From JANXQG01 sp963775975 (GTDB taxonomy: Bacteria; Planctomycetota; Planctomycetia; Pirellulales; Thermoguttaceae): a stretch of DNA of 64,000 nucleotides. The notes under the pieces were generated by a model. That model made no database searches. It had not been told where the DNA came from and was given only the letters and a program-made list of their open reading frames with translations. The position numbers and the translations under genes were made by a program. Positions 44,803 to 53,660 of this stretch are shown piece after piece; position 1 is the stretch's first letter; every line of letters begins with the position of its first letter. The stretch lies in assembly GCA_963775975.1 (NCBI GenBank), contig CAVZKX010000005.1, forward strand, positions 1-64,000. Direction: 5' to 3'.

Positions 44803-45708
44803 ATGCCGCAATTCTCGCCTGATCTACCGACGCGATTCAAACGCTTGTCTCTAATTGCCGAGCGTACTGGCGGCAGCCGGATGTTGTCCGACGCCCCGAG
44901 AAGATTGCCAGGCGGCGGGACGGAAGTCACCGGCCATCGCGACTATTCGCCCGGCGACGATTTTCACGCCATCGATTGGACGCTCTGTGCCAGGCGCGAT
45001 GAGTTGTACGTGAAGCTTTTCGAGGGTCACATTGATCGCGACGTGCATCTGCTTGTTGACTGCTCGCCGAGCATGGGCCTCGGCCAGCCGCCGAAATTGC
45101 AAGTCGCCCGGCAGGTCGCGGCCGCTCTGGGATACGCGAGCTTGCTGAGGCTCGATCGAGTGACCGTCGCGGCGTTCGCCGATGGGCTGGTCGCCGCGAT
45201 GCCGCCGCTCAGGCATGAATCGCGGGCGATGCAATTGTTCCGTTTCCTTGAAAGTCTCTCGCCGCGTGGGGCTAAGACCGATCTCGTTCGCGCGGTCCGA
45301 AGTTTTCTCCACCAGCCGCAACGGAGCGGGCCGGTCGTGGTGATCAGCGATCTTTACGATACCGATGGCTGGTCGCGCGGTTTCGATCTCTTGCGGTTCC
45401 ACGGTTATGACCCACGGTTGGTTCAGATAGTCGATCCGGCCGACGCCGAGACGACGCTGCTGGGCGACGTGGAAATCGTCGATGCCGAATCGCAGACAGG
45501 CATCCGCGCCACCGTCACCGAGCGTACGGTGCGGCGATACAAGCAATTGCTGGCGGCATTTCATGAAACGGTGCGCGAGTACTGTCGCCGCAAAGGCATT
45601 TTCCATATTCTTCTTCCCAGTGATACGCCAGAGGACGAGGTTTACGGCCGCGTGTTAGGCTGCAATCGGTCTGCGGAAGCGAAACGGCAAGGGGCACTTG
45701 CGTCATGA
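44803..45708 (+). CDS. DUF58 domain protein (VWA-like)
   Basis: DUF58-family protein with a degenerate von Willebrand A fold, 301 residues from ATG 44803. The DUF58 core is visible as DYSPGDDFHAIDWTLCARRD and VHLLVDCSPSMGLG, the latter keeping a DxSxS-like metal site (DCSPS). It lies 16 bases after the MoxR stop and its TGA overlaps the ATG of the next gene (ATGA at 45705-45708), so translation is probably coupled. Family members work with MoxR ATPases; the exact client is unknown. Confidence 0.93.
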   Translation: MPQFSPDLPTRFKRLSLIAERTGGSRMLSDAPRRLPGGGTEVTGHRDYSPGDDFHAIDWTLCARRDELYVKLFEGHIDRDVHLLVDCSPSMGLGQPPKLQVARQVAAALGYASLLRLDRVTVAAFADGLVAAMPPLRHESRAMQLFRFLESLSPRGAKTDLVRAVRSFLHQPQRSGPVVVISDLYDTDGWSRGFDLLRFHGYDPRLVQIVDPADAETTLLGDVEIVDAESQTGIRATVTERTVRRYKQLLAAFHETVREYCRRKGIFHILLPSDTPEDEVYGRVLGCNRSAEAKRQGALAS

Positions 45709-46866
45709 GCTTCGCCCATCCGCTGGCACTGCTGTTGTTGCTCCTGTTGATTCCAGTAGCGCTGCTCTATTGGCTGCGACTCCCCCTACCGCGCGTGGTT
45801 GTCGGTACAGGTCCGTTCTGGCAGCAAGCGCTCGCCGAAGAAACATTTCGTGCCGGTTGGCAGCGGTGGCGGACGCCCGTTTCACTGGTACTGCATATTC
45901 TGACCGTGATTTTGCTGACCCTGGCCGCGGCCAGCCCGGCGATTCTGCCGCCGCAGCGGATCGTGCTCATTCTCGACAATTCGGCCACCATGCGAGCGAC
46001 GGACGTGCAGCCGTCGCGCTTCGAGGGGGCGAAGGAAGCCGCCCGGCGGATAATTGAAGGCCTTCGCTGGTGCGACGAGATGGCGATTGTCACAGCGAGC
46101 CCCGCACCACTGGAAGTGCAGCCGTTGACGAGCGATCAGGCGTTTCTTCGGGCCGCAGTCGATTCGGCAGGCGTGCAACCCGAGCTGCCAGCCATCGATT
46201 GGTCGCTGAAGGTCGCTCGCGAAATCTGCGCTGCGGGCGGAACTCCTCCGCGAATCCTACTTATAACAGACGCCTCCGACGGGAACGCCACCCGTGAAGC
46301 CGGCAAGAGTGGCGCGGAAGTTTTCTGCGTCGGCACTTCAGTCGAAAATCGGGCAATAACTTGTTTCACGGCACGGCGAAGCGAGGTCGATCCAATTCAA
46401 TGCCAAGTGTTTGTCGCTGTGGAGAATCGCGGCGATCGGTCGGCCCAGGGCGTTGTACAACTCTCAGTCAACGACAAGCCCGGCGAATCGGCGCCCTTTG
46501 CAATTGAAAAGGACGGCCGCTGGCAGCACGTGTTCGACCTGAAAGTATCGCAGGCGACTAGATTAATCGCCAGGATCACACCAGCCGATGCCTACCCATT
46601 TGACGACGAGGCCAAGCTCGACATATCGGCAGCTCCTGAGCGCGACCGCGTAAAGCGGCCACCGCAACGCGAAGTTATTGGAAACGTACGAACGAATGTC
46701 GCTGCGCTCGGCAATCGACCTGCGCTTGTCCAATGACATCGGCAACGACGAGTCCGTGCTTCGCAACGATAATCCGCGCACGGCATTGTGGGTCACGCTA
46801 GCCGCTGCGGGGACGCTACTTGTAATCTTGGAATCGTGTTTGTTTCAGCGCTGCTGGACGAGTTGA
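45705..46866 (+). CDS. BatA-type VWA membrane protein, frameshifted and apparently shortened
   Basis: N-terminal aerotolerance/VWA protein. The first helix (about 5-20) and second helix (about 58-78, LVLHILTVILLTLAAASPAI) frame a BatA-like start, then a VWA domain with a DNSATM metal site (LILDNSATMRAT). A beta-sandwich region follows to about residue 305. The frame stops at 46736. A C-terminal helix in frame 1 (RTALWVTLAAAGTLLVILES, ending FQRCWTS at 46866) matches the usual end of such proteins. Relatives I know of are longer, so roughly 200-300 residues may be missing between the two parts, besides a frame change near 46640-46700. The next gene starts 1 base after its TGA. Confidence 0.75.
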
Positions 46867-46867
46867 G

Positions 46868-49061
46868 ATGTCAGAAAGCTTTTCGCTAACATCGCACGTG
46901 CCGCTATGGCTCTGGTTGGCCTCGCTTGCCGCGCTGCCAATATGGGTCGTTTTCTGGCGACGGTCGCTGGTACGGCTGTCGCGCGGCCGCGGCTTGCTCT
47001 CGATTCTGCTCCGTATCTTGCTGCTGGCGGCCGTTCTAAGTTGCCTGACCGGGCCGGAGGCGGCCGTCGACAGTAGTTTGCCCGTCGTTTTGGCCAAGGC
47101 TGCACCAACCCGAGCTGCCACAGTGCTACCTATTGTCCAGCTTAACGGTCCAGACCACATTCGCGCGGGCGAGCCGTTCACGCTCGACTTGCTCGTCAAT
47201 TCAGGGTCGTCCGGCACGGCCAACGTGGAGCTGACTCGCGATTCGCAGCCCGTGCCGCAAGAGAAGATGACTCTTGTCGCCGGAGAGAACCACAGGAGCG
47301 TACCTTTCATTGTCGAAAAGCCAGCTCGCGTCGTGTACGAAGTTGGGGTGTCCGGCGACGGCCTAATCCGCGTGCGCGCGCGCACAAAATGCGCGGGCCG
47401 CCTGCCCGATTTACGTTGATCCGCCACCGCGGATGCTGCTTGTTGTAAGCCAGCCGACGCTGGCTGAACATCTAAAGAATGCATTGATCGGTGAGCACGT
47501 CGAAGTCGACGTCCGACTCGAATTGCCCGACACCGCTGAAGCCCTCCGCGGTTACGACCTGATCACCCTTTCGAACGTGCCCGCTGACGTAATGTCCAAA
47601 GTGCAAACTGCTGCCTTGCAAAGTTACGTTCACGATTCCGGCGGCGGGCTGATCGCCGTTGGCGGAGACCATGCATTCACCGTCGGCGGCTATCGCCATA
47701 CGCCGCTGGAAAAGATGCTGCCGGTTATTTCGGAATCCCACACTACAAAACCCAAGCCGACGCTGGCGATGGTCCTGGTTCTCGACATTTCCGGCTCGAT
47801 GAATGATCCGGTCGCCAAGGGCGCGAAGGAACGGAACATCGACCTGGCCAAAGAAGCCCTCCGCCGTGCGGTGGGCATGTTGGGACCGCGCGATCAGGTT
47901 GGCGTGCTCGTCTTCGAAGATACGAGCCATTGGATCTGGCCGCTCGGACCAGCGACCGACAAAGCGAAAATCCTCGCGAAGATCGATACTATTCAGGCCG
48001 AAGGCGAGACAAACATGTATCCGCCGCTGGAGCAAGCGTATCTCGCGCTCCGCGAGAGCTATGCCGACGTGAAACATATGATCGTCTCCACCGACGGCAT
48101 CGGCGGGCCGGGCGATTTCGACGGGCTGGCGAAGAAAATGGCCGCGGCCGGGATCACGATGTCCACCGTTGGCGTCGGCAGCGAGCCGGTGCGGCCGTTC
48201 ATGCAAAAGTTGGCCGACGAGGCCAAAGGCCGGGCGTATTTTTGCGAAAACGGCCAGGCCATCCCGCAGATTTTTCAGTCGGATACGGTTGTGGCTGCCA
48301 AGATCGGCATCACCGAGGAGCCGTTCTTCCCACAAATCGTTCATTCCTCGCCAGTCCTTCGCGGCTTGGACATGGCGCACACTCCCACGCTCTTGGGCTA
48401 CGTTGAAACCGCGGCTAGGCCCGAGGCCAACGTCGTGCTGGCGGCGAAGACGGGCGAGCCGATTCTGGCCACTTGGCGATACGGTCACGGAACCGTGGCG
48501 GCGTTCACTTCTGACGTGCAAAGCCGCTGGGCCGCGCCGTGGCTGAACTGGCCCGGCTTTGGCCGCTTCTGGGTGCAACTCGTGCGCGAGACGATGCGAC
48601 GCGCGCCGCCGCCGACCTCGCGGCTCACTGCCGAGGCGGCCGACGGTCGGCTTTACGTCACGCTTGATGCTGAGGACCGCGCGGGGAGTTTCATTAACGC
48701 GGCCGACGTTCGTGTAACGGTCGAGCAGGACAAGGGGAAGCCATCGGAGCTTTCAATGACGCAGATTGCTCCCGGCCGCTACTCGGCATTTCAACCGGCT
48801 GGACTAGGGACGTATTGGCTAAGTGCCCAAATCCGCCGCGACGGAAAGCTATTGGACACGGTCCGCGGCGCGGCGGCGGTGCTCTCGATGCCGGAAACGG
48901 TTCTCAAGCCGGACGGCGGAATTGAAGTGGCCGAGAAGCCTGGACTGCGGACGATCCAAATTTGGCCGTGGCTGCTGGGTTTTGCGGCTGTAGTACTTGT
49001 GCTCGACTTGGCCGTGCGGCGGACAGCGTGGCCGATAGAGCCCAGAGGCATCGTCACTTAG
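46868..49061 (+). CDS. Membrane VWA-domain protein with GATase-like region, frameshifted
   Basis: About 731 residues after repair. Two N-terminal helices (VPLWLWLASLAALPIWVVFW and LLSILLRILLLAAVLSCLTG) precede a beta-sandwich domain. The frame ends at 47419. Deletion of one CG in the alternating run at about 47369-47380 explains the break, and the protein continues as RAQNARAACPIYVDPPPRMLLVV. The next region has a class-I amidotransferase-like fold (YDLITLSNVPADVM) enclosing a VWA domain with full metal site DISGSM. It ends with a single helix (PWLLGFAAVVLVLDLAV). It is the fourth member of the MoxR cluster; both ends are membrane anchored. Peptidoglycan or envelope stress role is conjecture. 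Confidence 0.85.
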
Positions 49062-49254
49062 TCGGCTTCTCTTTGCCCGAATCGCCGCTTTGGGCATCGG
49101 GTCCGCCATTATCCATCGTGGCATTGTCGCTACGCGAGTCCGCACCGTTCGTATCCTTTGCTTTCGTCGATTTACCAAAATCGGGATTTGGTATCGCTTG
49201 ACATACGATCTCCTGTACCAGTGCAGAACCGCTCCTGTAGTTTTTGCCGTCCAT
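49054..49254 (-). CDS. Small hydrophilic hypothetical protein
   Basis: 66 residues, no family recognised. It starts 4 bases after the DUF6941 stop, with TTGAGGTG at a workable distance before the ATG, so it is probably the second gene of that pair. Composition is Asp/Gly/Ser/Lys-rich, likely disordered (ATMDNGGPDAQSGDSGKEKP). Its stop overlaps the end of the convergent VWA gene by 8 bases. Confidence 0.45.
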   Translation of the reverse strand: MDGKNYRSGSALVQEIVCQAIPNPDFGKSTKAKDTNGADSRSDNATMDNGGPDAQSGDSGKEKPTK

Positions 49255-49257
49255 AAA

Positions 49258-49656
49258 TCACCTCAATTTGATCGGACGCTCGTCAATCAATTCGCCATCG
49301 AACCAAAACTGAATACTATACACGCCGGCTTTCGGGAACGGGCAATTGTGAATCCGAAACCCAAAATTGGCTATGTCGACTGGATCGGGTCCGAACTCGA
49401 TGGATCTCCAAGGCGTTTCAAAAGCAGCCTGCCCGCTTTCCTCCAAAATGCACCTGATCGTTGCTCGCCCATTTCCCCGACCCCCGGTCAGCAAAAGGAA
49501 AACGCATATTTCACTGAGGAGTAAGGGATAGGACGGATCGTCAAGCGAGTCGATATAGCTGACCAACCCAACTGTCGTGACCCGCCGAGGATTGTCCGCG
49601 TTCACCTGCCAGTCCTCGCACGGAATCATGTAGCGAACAACCGGCTTAATCGCCAT
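49258..49656 (-). CDS. DUF6941-like hypothetical protein
   Basis: 132 residues from ATG 49656. The pattern YMIPCEDWQVNADNPRRVTT, then CVFLLLTGGRGNGRATIRC and PKAGVYSIQFWFDGELIDER, matches small planctomycete and cyanobacterial proteins labelled DUF6941. It is predicted as an all-beta sandwich. Function unknown. The frame could start 12 codons earlier but without a better site. It is divergent from the sulfatase gene and followed by a small disordered protein. Confidence 0.65.
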   Translation of the reverse strand: MAIKPVVRYMIPCEDWQVNADNPRRVTTVGLVSYIDSLDDPSYPLLLSEICVFLLLTGGRGNGRATIRCILEESGQAAFETPWRSIEFGPDPVDIANFGFRIHNCPFPKAGVYSIQFWFDGELIDERPIKLR

Positions 49657-49825
49657 GCAAGCCCTCACTATTCCTTCTAGACAACTATTCAATTGTACTG
49701 CACTTTGCGGTCCGCGCCAACGCTTTGACGCTTTGCGGTCGGAAACCTACACAAAGCAGATCCCCGACGCTATACTCGCGGTGGTGCGGACTACCGTCGA
49801 TTTCATTCCCGCTAGGAATCTCATC

Positions 49826-51409
49826 ATGCCCAGTCATTTCAATCTGCGTGCCCCGCGATTCTTAGTCTTCGTAGTTTCTTGGTGCATAACGGCCGCCATC
49901 GCGGCTGCCGCCCCGCCCGACAAGCGCCCCAACATCGTCGTCATCCTCGTCGACGACATGGGCTTCAGCGATATCGGCTGCTACGGGAGCGAGATTCCCA
50001 CGCCGAACCTCGACAAGCTGGCCGCAACTGGGCTGCGTTTCACGCAGTTCTACAACACGGGCCGCTGCTGCCCGACCCGCGCGGCGCTGCTGACCGGTCT
50101 TTACTCGCATCAGGCGGGCATTGGTCACATGACGGCCGACCGCGGCGAGGACGGATATCGCGGCGACCTCAACGAGCATTGCGTGACGATTGCCGAAGCG
50201 CTGCGGCCGGCCGGCTACCGCACTTACATGACCGGTAAATGGCACGTCACTAAGTTCGTTAAGCCGGCCGACGAGGCGAAGAAGTTCAATTGGCCGCTCC
50301 AGCGCGGCTTCGATAGTTACTTCGGCATCATACAAGGCATGGCGGATTACTATCGGCCCAAGCCGCTCACGCGCGACAACCAGATCATCGAGCCGGGCGA
50401 TGGCTTTTACACGACCGATGCCTTCGTGGACAACGCCGTGCGCATGGTCGATTCGGGCGATCAAGCGAAGCCGTTCTTTCTCTATGTTGCATTCAACGCC
50501 CCGCACTATCCACTCATGGCACCGCAGGAGGAAATCGCGAAGTTCCGCGGCAAATACAAAATCGGCTGGGACGAGCTTCGCAAGCAGCGGCACGCGAAGC
50601 AGATCGAGCAGGGCATCGTTGACAAGCAATGGGCGCTTTCGCCGCTGCCGCCGGTCGTGCATCCTTGGGCCGCCGTATCGCCCGCGGAGCAGGACCGATT
50701 CGACCACATCATGGCGATTTACGCGGCTGACGTGTCGCACATGGACAGCGCGGTGGGCCGCCTCGTCGATTCATTGAAAAAACGCGGTAAGCTCGACAAC
50801 ACGCTGCTCCTCTTTCTTTCCGACAACGGGGCGAATGCGGAGAGCGGCCCCAACGGCAAGCTTAACGGCGATCTGCCCGGCGCCGTCGGATCGGAAGTCT
50901 TCGAGGGGCAGTGCTGGGCGACGCTTTCCAACACGCCGCTGCGGCGCTACAAGCATTTCAATCACGAAGGCGGCATCGCTACGCCGCTGATTGTGCATTG
51001 GCCCGACAAGATCAAAACGCCCGGCGAATTGCGGAAGCAGCCAGGACACGTGATCGATATTATGGCCACTTGCGTCGACGTGGCTCAGGCAAGCTACCCC
51101 AAGGAAATCAAGGGGCATGAGATTCTGCCGATGGAAGGCAGGAGCATCTTGCCGGCGTTGGATAATGGACCGATCGAGCGGGAAGCACTTTACTGGGAGC
51201 ACGAAGGCAACGCGGCCATTCGTGTGGGCGACTGGAAGTTGGTCCGTCTCGGCCGAAACGGTCAATGGGAGCTTTATGACCTCAAGAGCGACCGCACGGA
51301 ACTGCACGATCAGTCGGCCGCGCGGCCGGAACTCGCTCAGGAACTGGCCTCGAAGTGGGACGCCTGGGCGAAGCGGGCTCACGTGAAGCCCTATCCGTCG
51401 AAAAAATAA
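49826..51409 (+). CDS. Secreted arylsulfatase-type sulfatase (formylglycine enzyme)
   Basis: Type I sulfatase, 527 residues, that would remove sulfate esters from polysaccharides or aryl compounds outside the cytoplasm. A signal peptide (about 10-30) is followed by PNIVVILVDDMGFSDIGCYG with the metal-binding Asp pair. The maturation motif CCPTRAALLTG gives a formylglycine at Cys 81 (C-x-P-x-R). YMTGKWH (about 140), HYPLMAP and LFLSDNGANAES (about 335) complete the metal site. The ATG at 49826 is chosen because it directly opens the signal peptide. No sulfatase-maturing enzyme is nearby. Substrate unknown; such genes are numerous in marine planctomycetes. Confidence 0.95.
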   Translation: MPSHFNLRAPRFLVFVVSWCITAAIAAAAPPDKRPNIVVILVDDMGFSDIGCYGSEIPTPNLDKLAATGLRFTQFYNTGRCCPTRAALLTGLYSHQAGIGHMTADRGEDGYRGDLNEHCVTIAEALRPAGYRTYMTGKWHVTKFVKPADEAKKFNWPLQRGFDSYFGIIQGMADYYRPKPLTRDNQIIEPGDGFYTTDAFVDNAVRMVDSGDQAKPFFLYVAFNAPHYPLMAPQEEIAKFRGKYKIGWDELRKQRHAKQIEQGIVDKQWALSPLPPVVHPWAAVSPAEQDRFDHIMAIYAADVSHMDSAVGRLVDSLKKRGKLDNTLLLFLSDNGANAESGPNGKLNGDLPGAVGSEVFEGQCWATLSNTPLRRYKHFNHEGGIATPLIVHWPDKIKTPGELRKQPGHVIDIMATCVDVAQASYPKEIKGHEILPMEGRSILPALDNGPIEREALYWEHEGNAAIRVGDWKLVRLGRNGQWELYDLKSDRTELHDQSAARPELAQELASKWDAWAKRAHVKPYPSKK

Positions 51410-51418
51410 GTCCTGCTG

Positions 51419-52303
51419 ATGACAGCGAACATACGATTGACAACCGGTATCGGCGGACTGGACGATTTGCTTGGCGGCGGGCTGCTGCCCGGTACGCTGA
51501 CCGTGCTCGTCGGCTCGACCGGCATCGGCAAGACGCAATTCGGCCTGCAATTCGCCCATGCCGGGCTGAAGCAGGAAGGAACGCCTGGCATCATCTTTGA
51601 TATGACCGCGCGGGGCGATTCGCAAAACCATGCGGATTACGCCCAGCGGATGTTTGGCTGGAGCCCGGCAACAGCCGACCCGGATAGCCATGTCGAGCTT
51701 TCACGGTTCTTCTCGGCCGACCGGCCGCGCGAGGAATGTCTTCACATCTTCAATTCTCGCGGCCGGCGGGTGACGCGGAACGACATGGATGCCGATGCGT
51801 GGCACGACTGGCAGGCCGAACTCGCCCGGCGGTTGAACACGACGATCGCCTTCTTTTACGGCAACTTCGTTCGCGGCGTCCGCCGCGCGGTAATCGACGG
51901 TATTGAGCCGGTCGATCGGCCCAGCGACTCGGTTCAGATCGAGCTATTCGAGTACATCTATCATCAAATCTTGCGGAAGGACGCGGAATGGGTCGCGCGC
52001 GATCTTTTCCGCGAGCATTATCGCGAGAACGCGGCGGCGGTCGAGGCGAACGCCTATGACACGCGGTCGATTGGTTGCATGTTGCTTTACACCTCGCACG
52101 AAACGTCGCTGGACGGACTCATTGAACGCTCGCTGGACGAAGGCGATCTCTTGGCCAACGCCAACACGATCATTCACCTGGGCAAGATTCGCGACGGAAT
52201 GAAGTTCCGCCGGGCGATGTATGTCAGCAAGCACCGCGGCAGCGTCTGTCCGGACGAGATCATTCCCTATACAATTGGCGACCATGGAATCCGGTTGGAA
52301 TAA
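51419..52303 (+). CDS. KaiC-like RecA-superfamily ATPase
   Basis: Single-domain P-loop ATPase of 294 residues. LTTGIGGLDDLLGGGLLPGT is the KaiC/RadA-like entry, followed by Walker A GSTGIGKT (32-39) and a Walker B-like strand CMLLYTSHETS. Compared with KaiC it has only one such domain and a middle insertion (YGNFVRGVRRAVIDGIEPVD) typical of a planctomycete subgroup. The catalytic glutamates after Walker A are not obvious (IIFDMTARGD). It starts 9 bases after the sulfatase stop. Role unknown; relatives act in signalling or DNA-related processes. Confidence 0.8.
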   Translation: MTANIRLTTGIGGLDDLLGGGLLPGTLTVLVGSTGIGKTQFGLQFAHAGLKQEGTPGIIFDMTARGDSQNHADYAQRMFGWSPATADPDSHVELSRFFSADRPREECLHIFNSRGRRVTRNDMDADAWHDWQAELARRLNTTIAFFYGNFVRGVRRAVIDGIEPVDRPSDSVQIELFEYIYHQILRKDAEWVARDLFREHYRENAAAVEANAYDTRSIGCMLLYTSHETSLDGLIERSLDEGDLLANANTIIHLGKIRDGMKFRRAMYVSKHRGSVCPDEIIPYTIGDHGIRLE

Positions 52304-52305
52304 GA

Positions 52306-52366
52306 ATGTATCCGGCACACTCCGTGTGCCGTTGGAAGGCGGCACACGGAGTGTGCCGGATACAAT
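52306..52366. repeat. Palindromic element, family C, copy 4, directly before fmt
   Basis: ATGTATCCGGCACACTCC and inverted GGAGTGTGCCGGATACAAT occupy the entire gap between the KaiC-like stop (52303) and the fmt ATG (52367). No purine-rich ribosome-binding site remains upstream of fmt. Confidence 0.88.
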
Positions 52367-53323
52367 ATGCGCCTGATCATGATGGGCACGGGCCCGTTTG
52401 CGGTGCCGACATTTCAACAGTTGTACGAAGCCCGGCACGACGTAGCGTTGCTGGTAACGAAGCCGCTGCGCAGCCATCATGGAAAGGAAGTCGCGCCGGC
52501 CAGCGCGATGCGCGACATCGCCCACGAACATGCCACGCCGATCTACGACCCGGAAAGCGTCAATACGCCTAAGTCCCAGGAACGTCTCAAGGAGGCGCGG
52601 GCCGAATTGCTCGTGGTTTGCGACTACGGCCAGATTCTCGGCCCGGAAACGCTCGCCACAGCCCGGCTTGGCGGGATCAATTTGCACGGATCTCTCCTGC
52701 CGAAGTACCGCGGGGCAGCGCCGATCAATTGGGCGATTTATCACGGCGAGACGGAGACGGGCGTGACCGTGATCCACATGACGCCGCGGATCGACGCCGG
52801 GCCGTGCATTGCCCAGGCCGAAGTTTCCATCGGGCCGGAGGAAACGGCCGTGGAACTGGAGCCGCGGATGGCTGAGGCGGGCGCATGGCTCGCGCGGCGG
52901 GCGATCGACGCGATGGTGGAAGGCCGTTTGGAGGCCCTGCCGCAGAATCCGGCCTTGGCCACGAAAGCGCCGCGATTGAAGAAGACCGACGGGGCCATCG
53001 ATTGGCGACGACCGGCGATTTGTTTGAAGAACCAGGTCCGCGCCTTGGAGCCGTGGCCGAGGACCTATAGCTACTGGCACCGTGCGCACGGAGAGCCGCT
53101 GCGGATGATTTTTGGCCCGCTGCAAGTAATTGAATCGCTGGATTCAGCACAGCCGCCGGGCACGGTTGTTCAAGCCCACGGAGATCGGCTGGTCATCGCC
53201 TGCGGAGAGGACGCAGTCGCTCCGCGAAGCATTCAAATTGCGGGCAAAAAGCCGATGAACATTGCCGAACTATTGCGGGGGCACCCGATTCAGCCGGGCG
53301 AGCGGTTCGGGGCGGAAGGATAG
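52367..53323 (+). CDS. fmt: Methionyl-tRNA formyltransferase
   Basis: Adds a formyl group from 10-formyltetrahydrofolate to initiator methionyl-tRNA. 318 residues. N-terminal MRLIMMGTGPFAVPTFQQL, the SLLPKYRGAAPINWAI loop (about 108-123) with the preceding catalytic INLHGS, and TPRIDAGPCIAQ (catalytic Asp about 143) are diagnostic. The C-terminal OB-like tRNA-binding domain begins near 205 (IDWRRPAICLKNQVRALEPW). A palindrome abuts the start codon. It lies ahead of a small membrane protein and miaB, so the segment is translation- and tRNA-related. Confidence 0.95.
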   Translation: MRLIMMGTGPFAVPTFQQLYEARHDVALLVTKPLRSHHGKEVAPASAMRDIAHEHATPIYDPESVNTPKSQERLKEARAELLVVCDYGQILGPETLATARLGGINLHGSLLPKYRGAAPINWAIYHGETETGVTVIHMTPRIDAGPCIAQAEVSIGPEETAVELEPRMAEAGAWLARRAIDAMVEGRLEALPQNPALATKAPRLKKTDGAIDWRRPAICLKNQVRALEPWPRTYSYWHRAHGEPLRMIFGPLQVIESLDSAQPPGTVVQAHGDRLVIACGEDAVAPRSIQIAGKKPMNIAELLRGHPIQPGERFGAEG

Positions 53324-53395
53324 CTCGGACTGCAATCGAGCTTGATTTTACCCCCCAAGAGTTGGTAAAATGGCTGAATCTCTCGGAGCCTTTAC

Positions 53396-53590
53396 ATGGA
53401 TCGTTGGAACATTGCCCTATGGATCGGGGCTGGATATATCGCCGTCGTCGCGCTGATGCGGCTCATGGCGCACAAACGACAGCAAGTGATGACCGAGTTC
53501 CGCGGCGAAGTGGAGAAGGAAAAGAGCCGTCGCAAAGCGGCCGCAGCCGCGAAGCAGGCACAGGCGAAGTCGCCGCGCAAGGCAGCATAG
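53396..53590 (+). CDS. Small single-span membrane protein
   Basis: 64 residues. One N-terminal helix (about 4-24, WNIALWIGAGYIAVVALMRL) is followed by a Lys/Arg/Ala-rich cytoplasmic-type tail that is probably helical (VEKEKSRRKAAAAAKQAQAK). Located between fmt and miaB on the same strand. No family recognised; the ATG has only TCGGAGCC about 8 bases upstream. It could be conserved in related genomes as part of this operon. Confidence 0.6.
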   Translation: MDRWNIALWIGAGYIAVVALMRLMAHKRQQVMTEFRGEVEKEKSRRKAAAAAKQAQAKSPRKAA

Positions 53591-53593
53591 GCC

Positions 53594-53656
53594 GTACGTC
53601 AGGCTTTCCAGCCTGACGTTCAACTGAACGAGGTCAGGCTGGAAAGCCTGACGTAC
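53594..53656. repeat. Palindromic element, family B, copy 3, directly before miaB
   Basis: GTACGTCAGGCTTTCCAGCC and inverted GGCTGGAAAGCCTGACGTAC fill the gap between the small membrane protein stop (53590) and the miaB ATG (53661). The four bases before the ATG are TTGA; no ribosome-binding site is visible. Confidence 0.88.
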
Positions 53657-53660
53657 TTGA

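Noticed and set aside
46678..46866. An independent 62-codon membrane peptide in the VWA cluster
   Set aside because: It matches the usual C-terminal helix and FQRxWTS end of BatA-type proteins and has no ribosome site.
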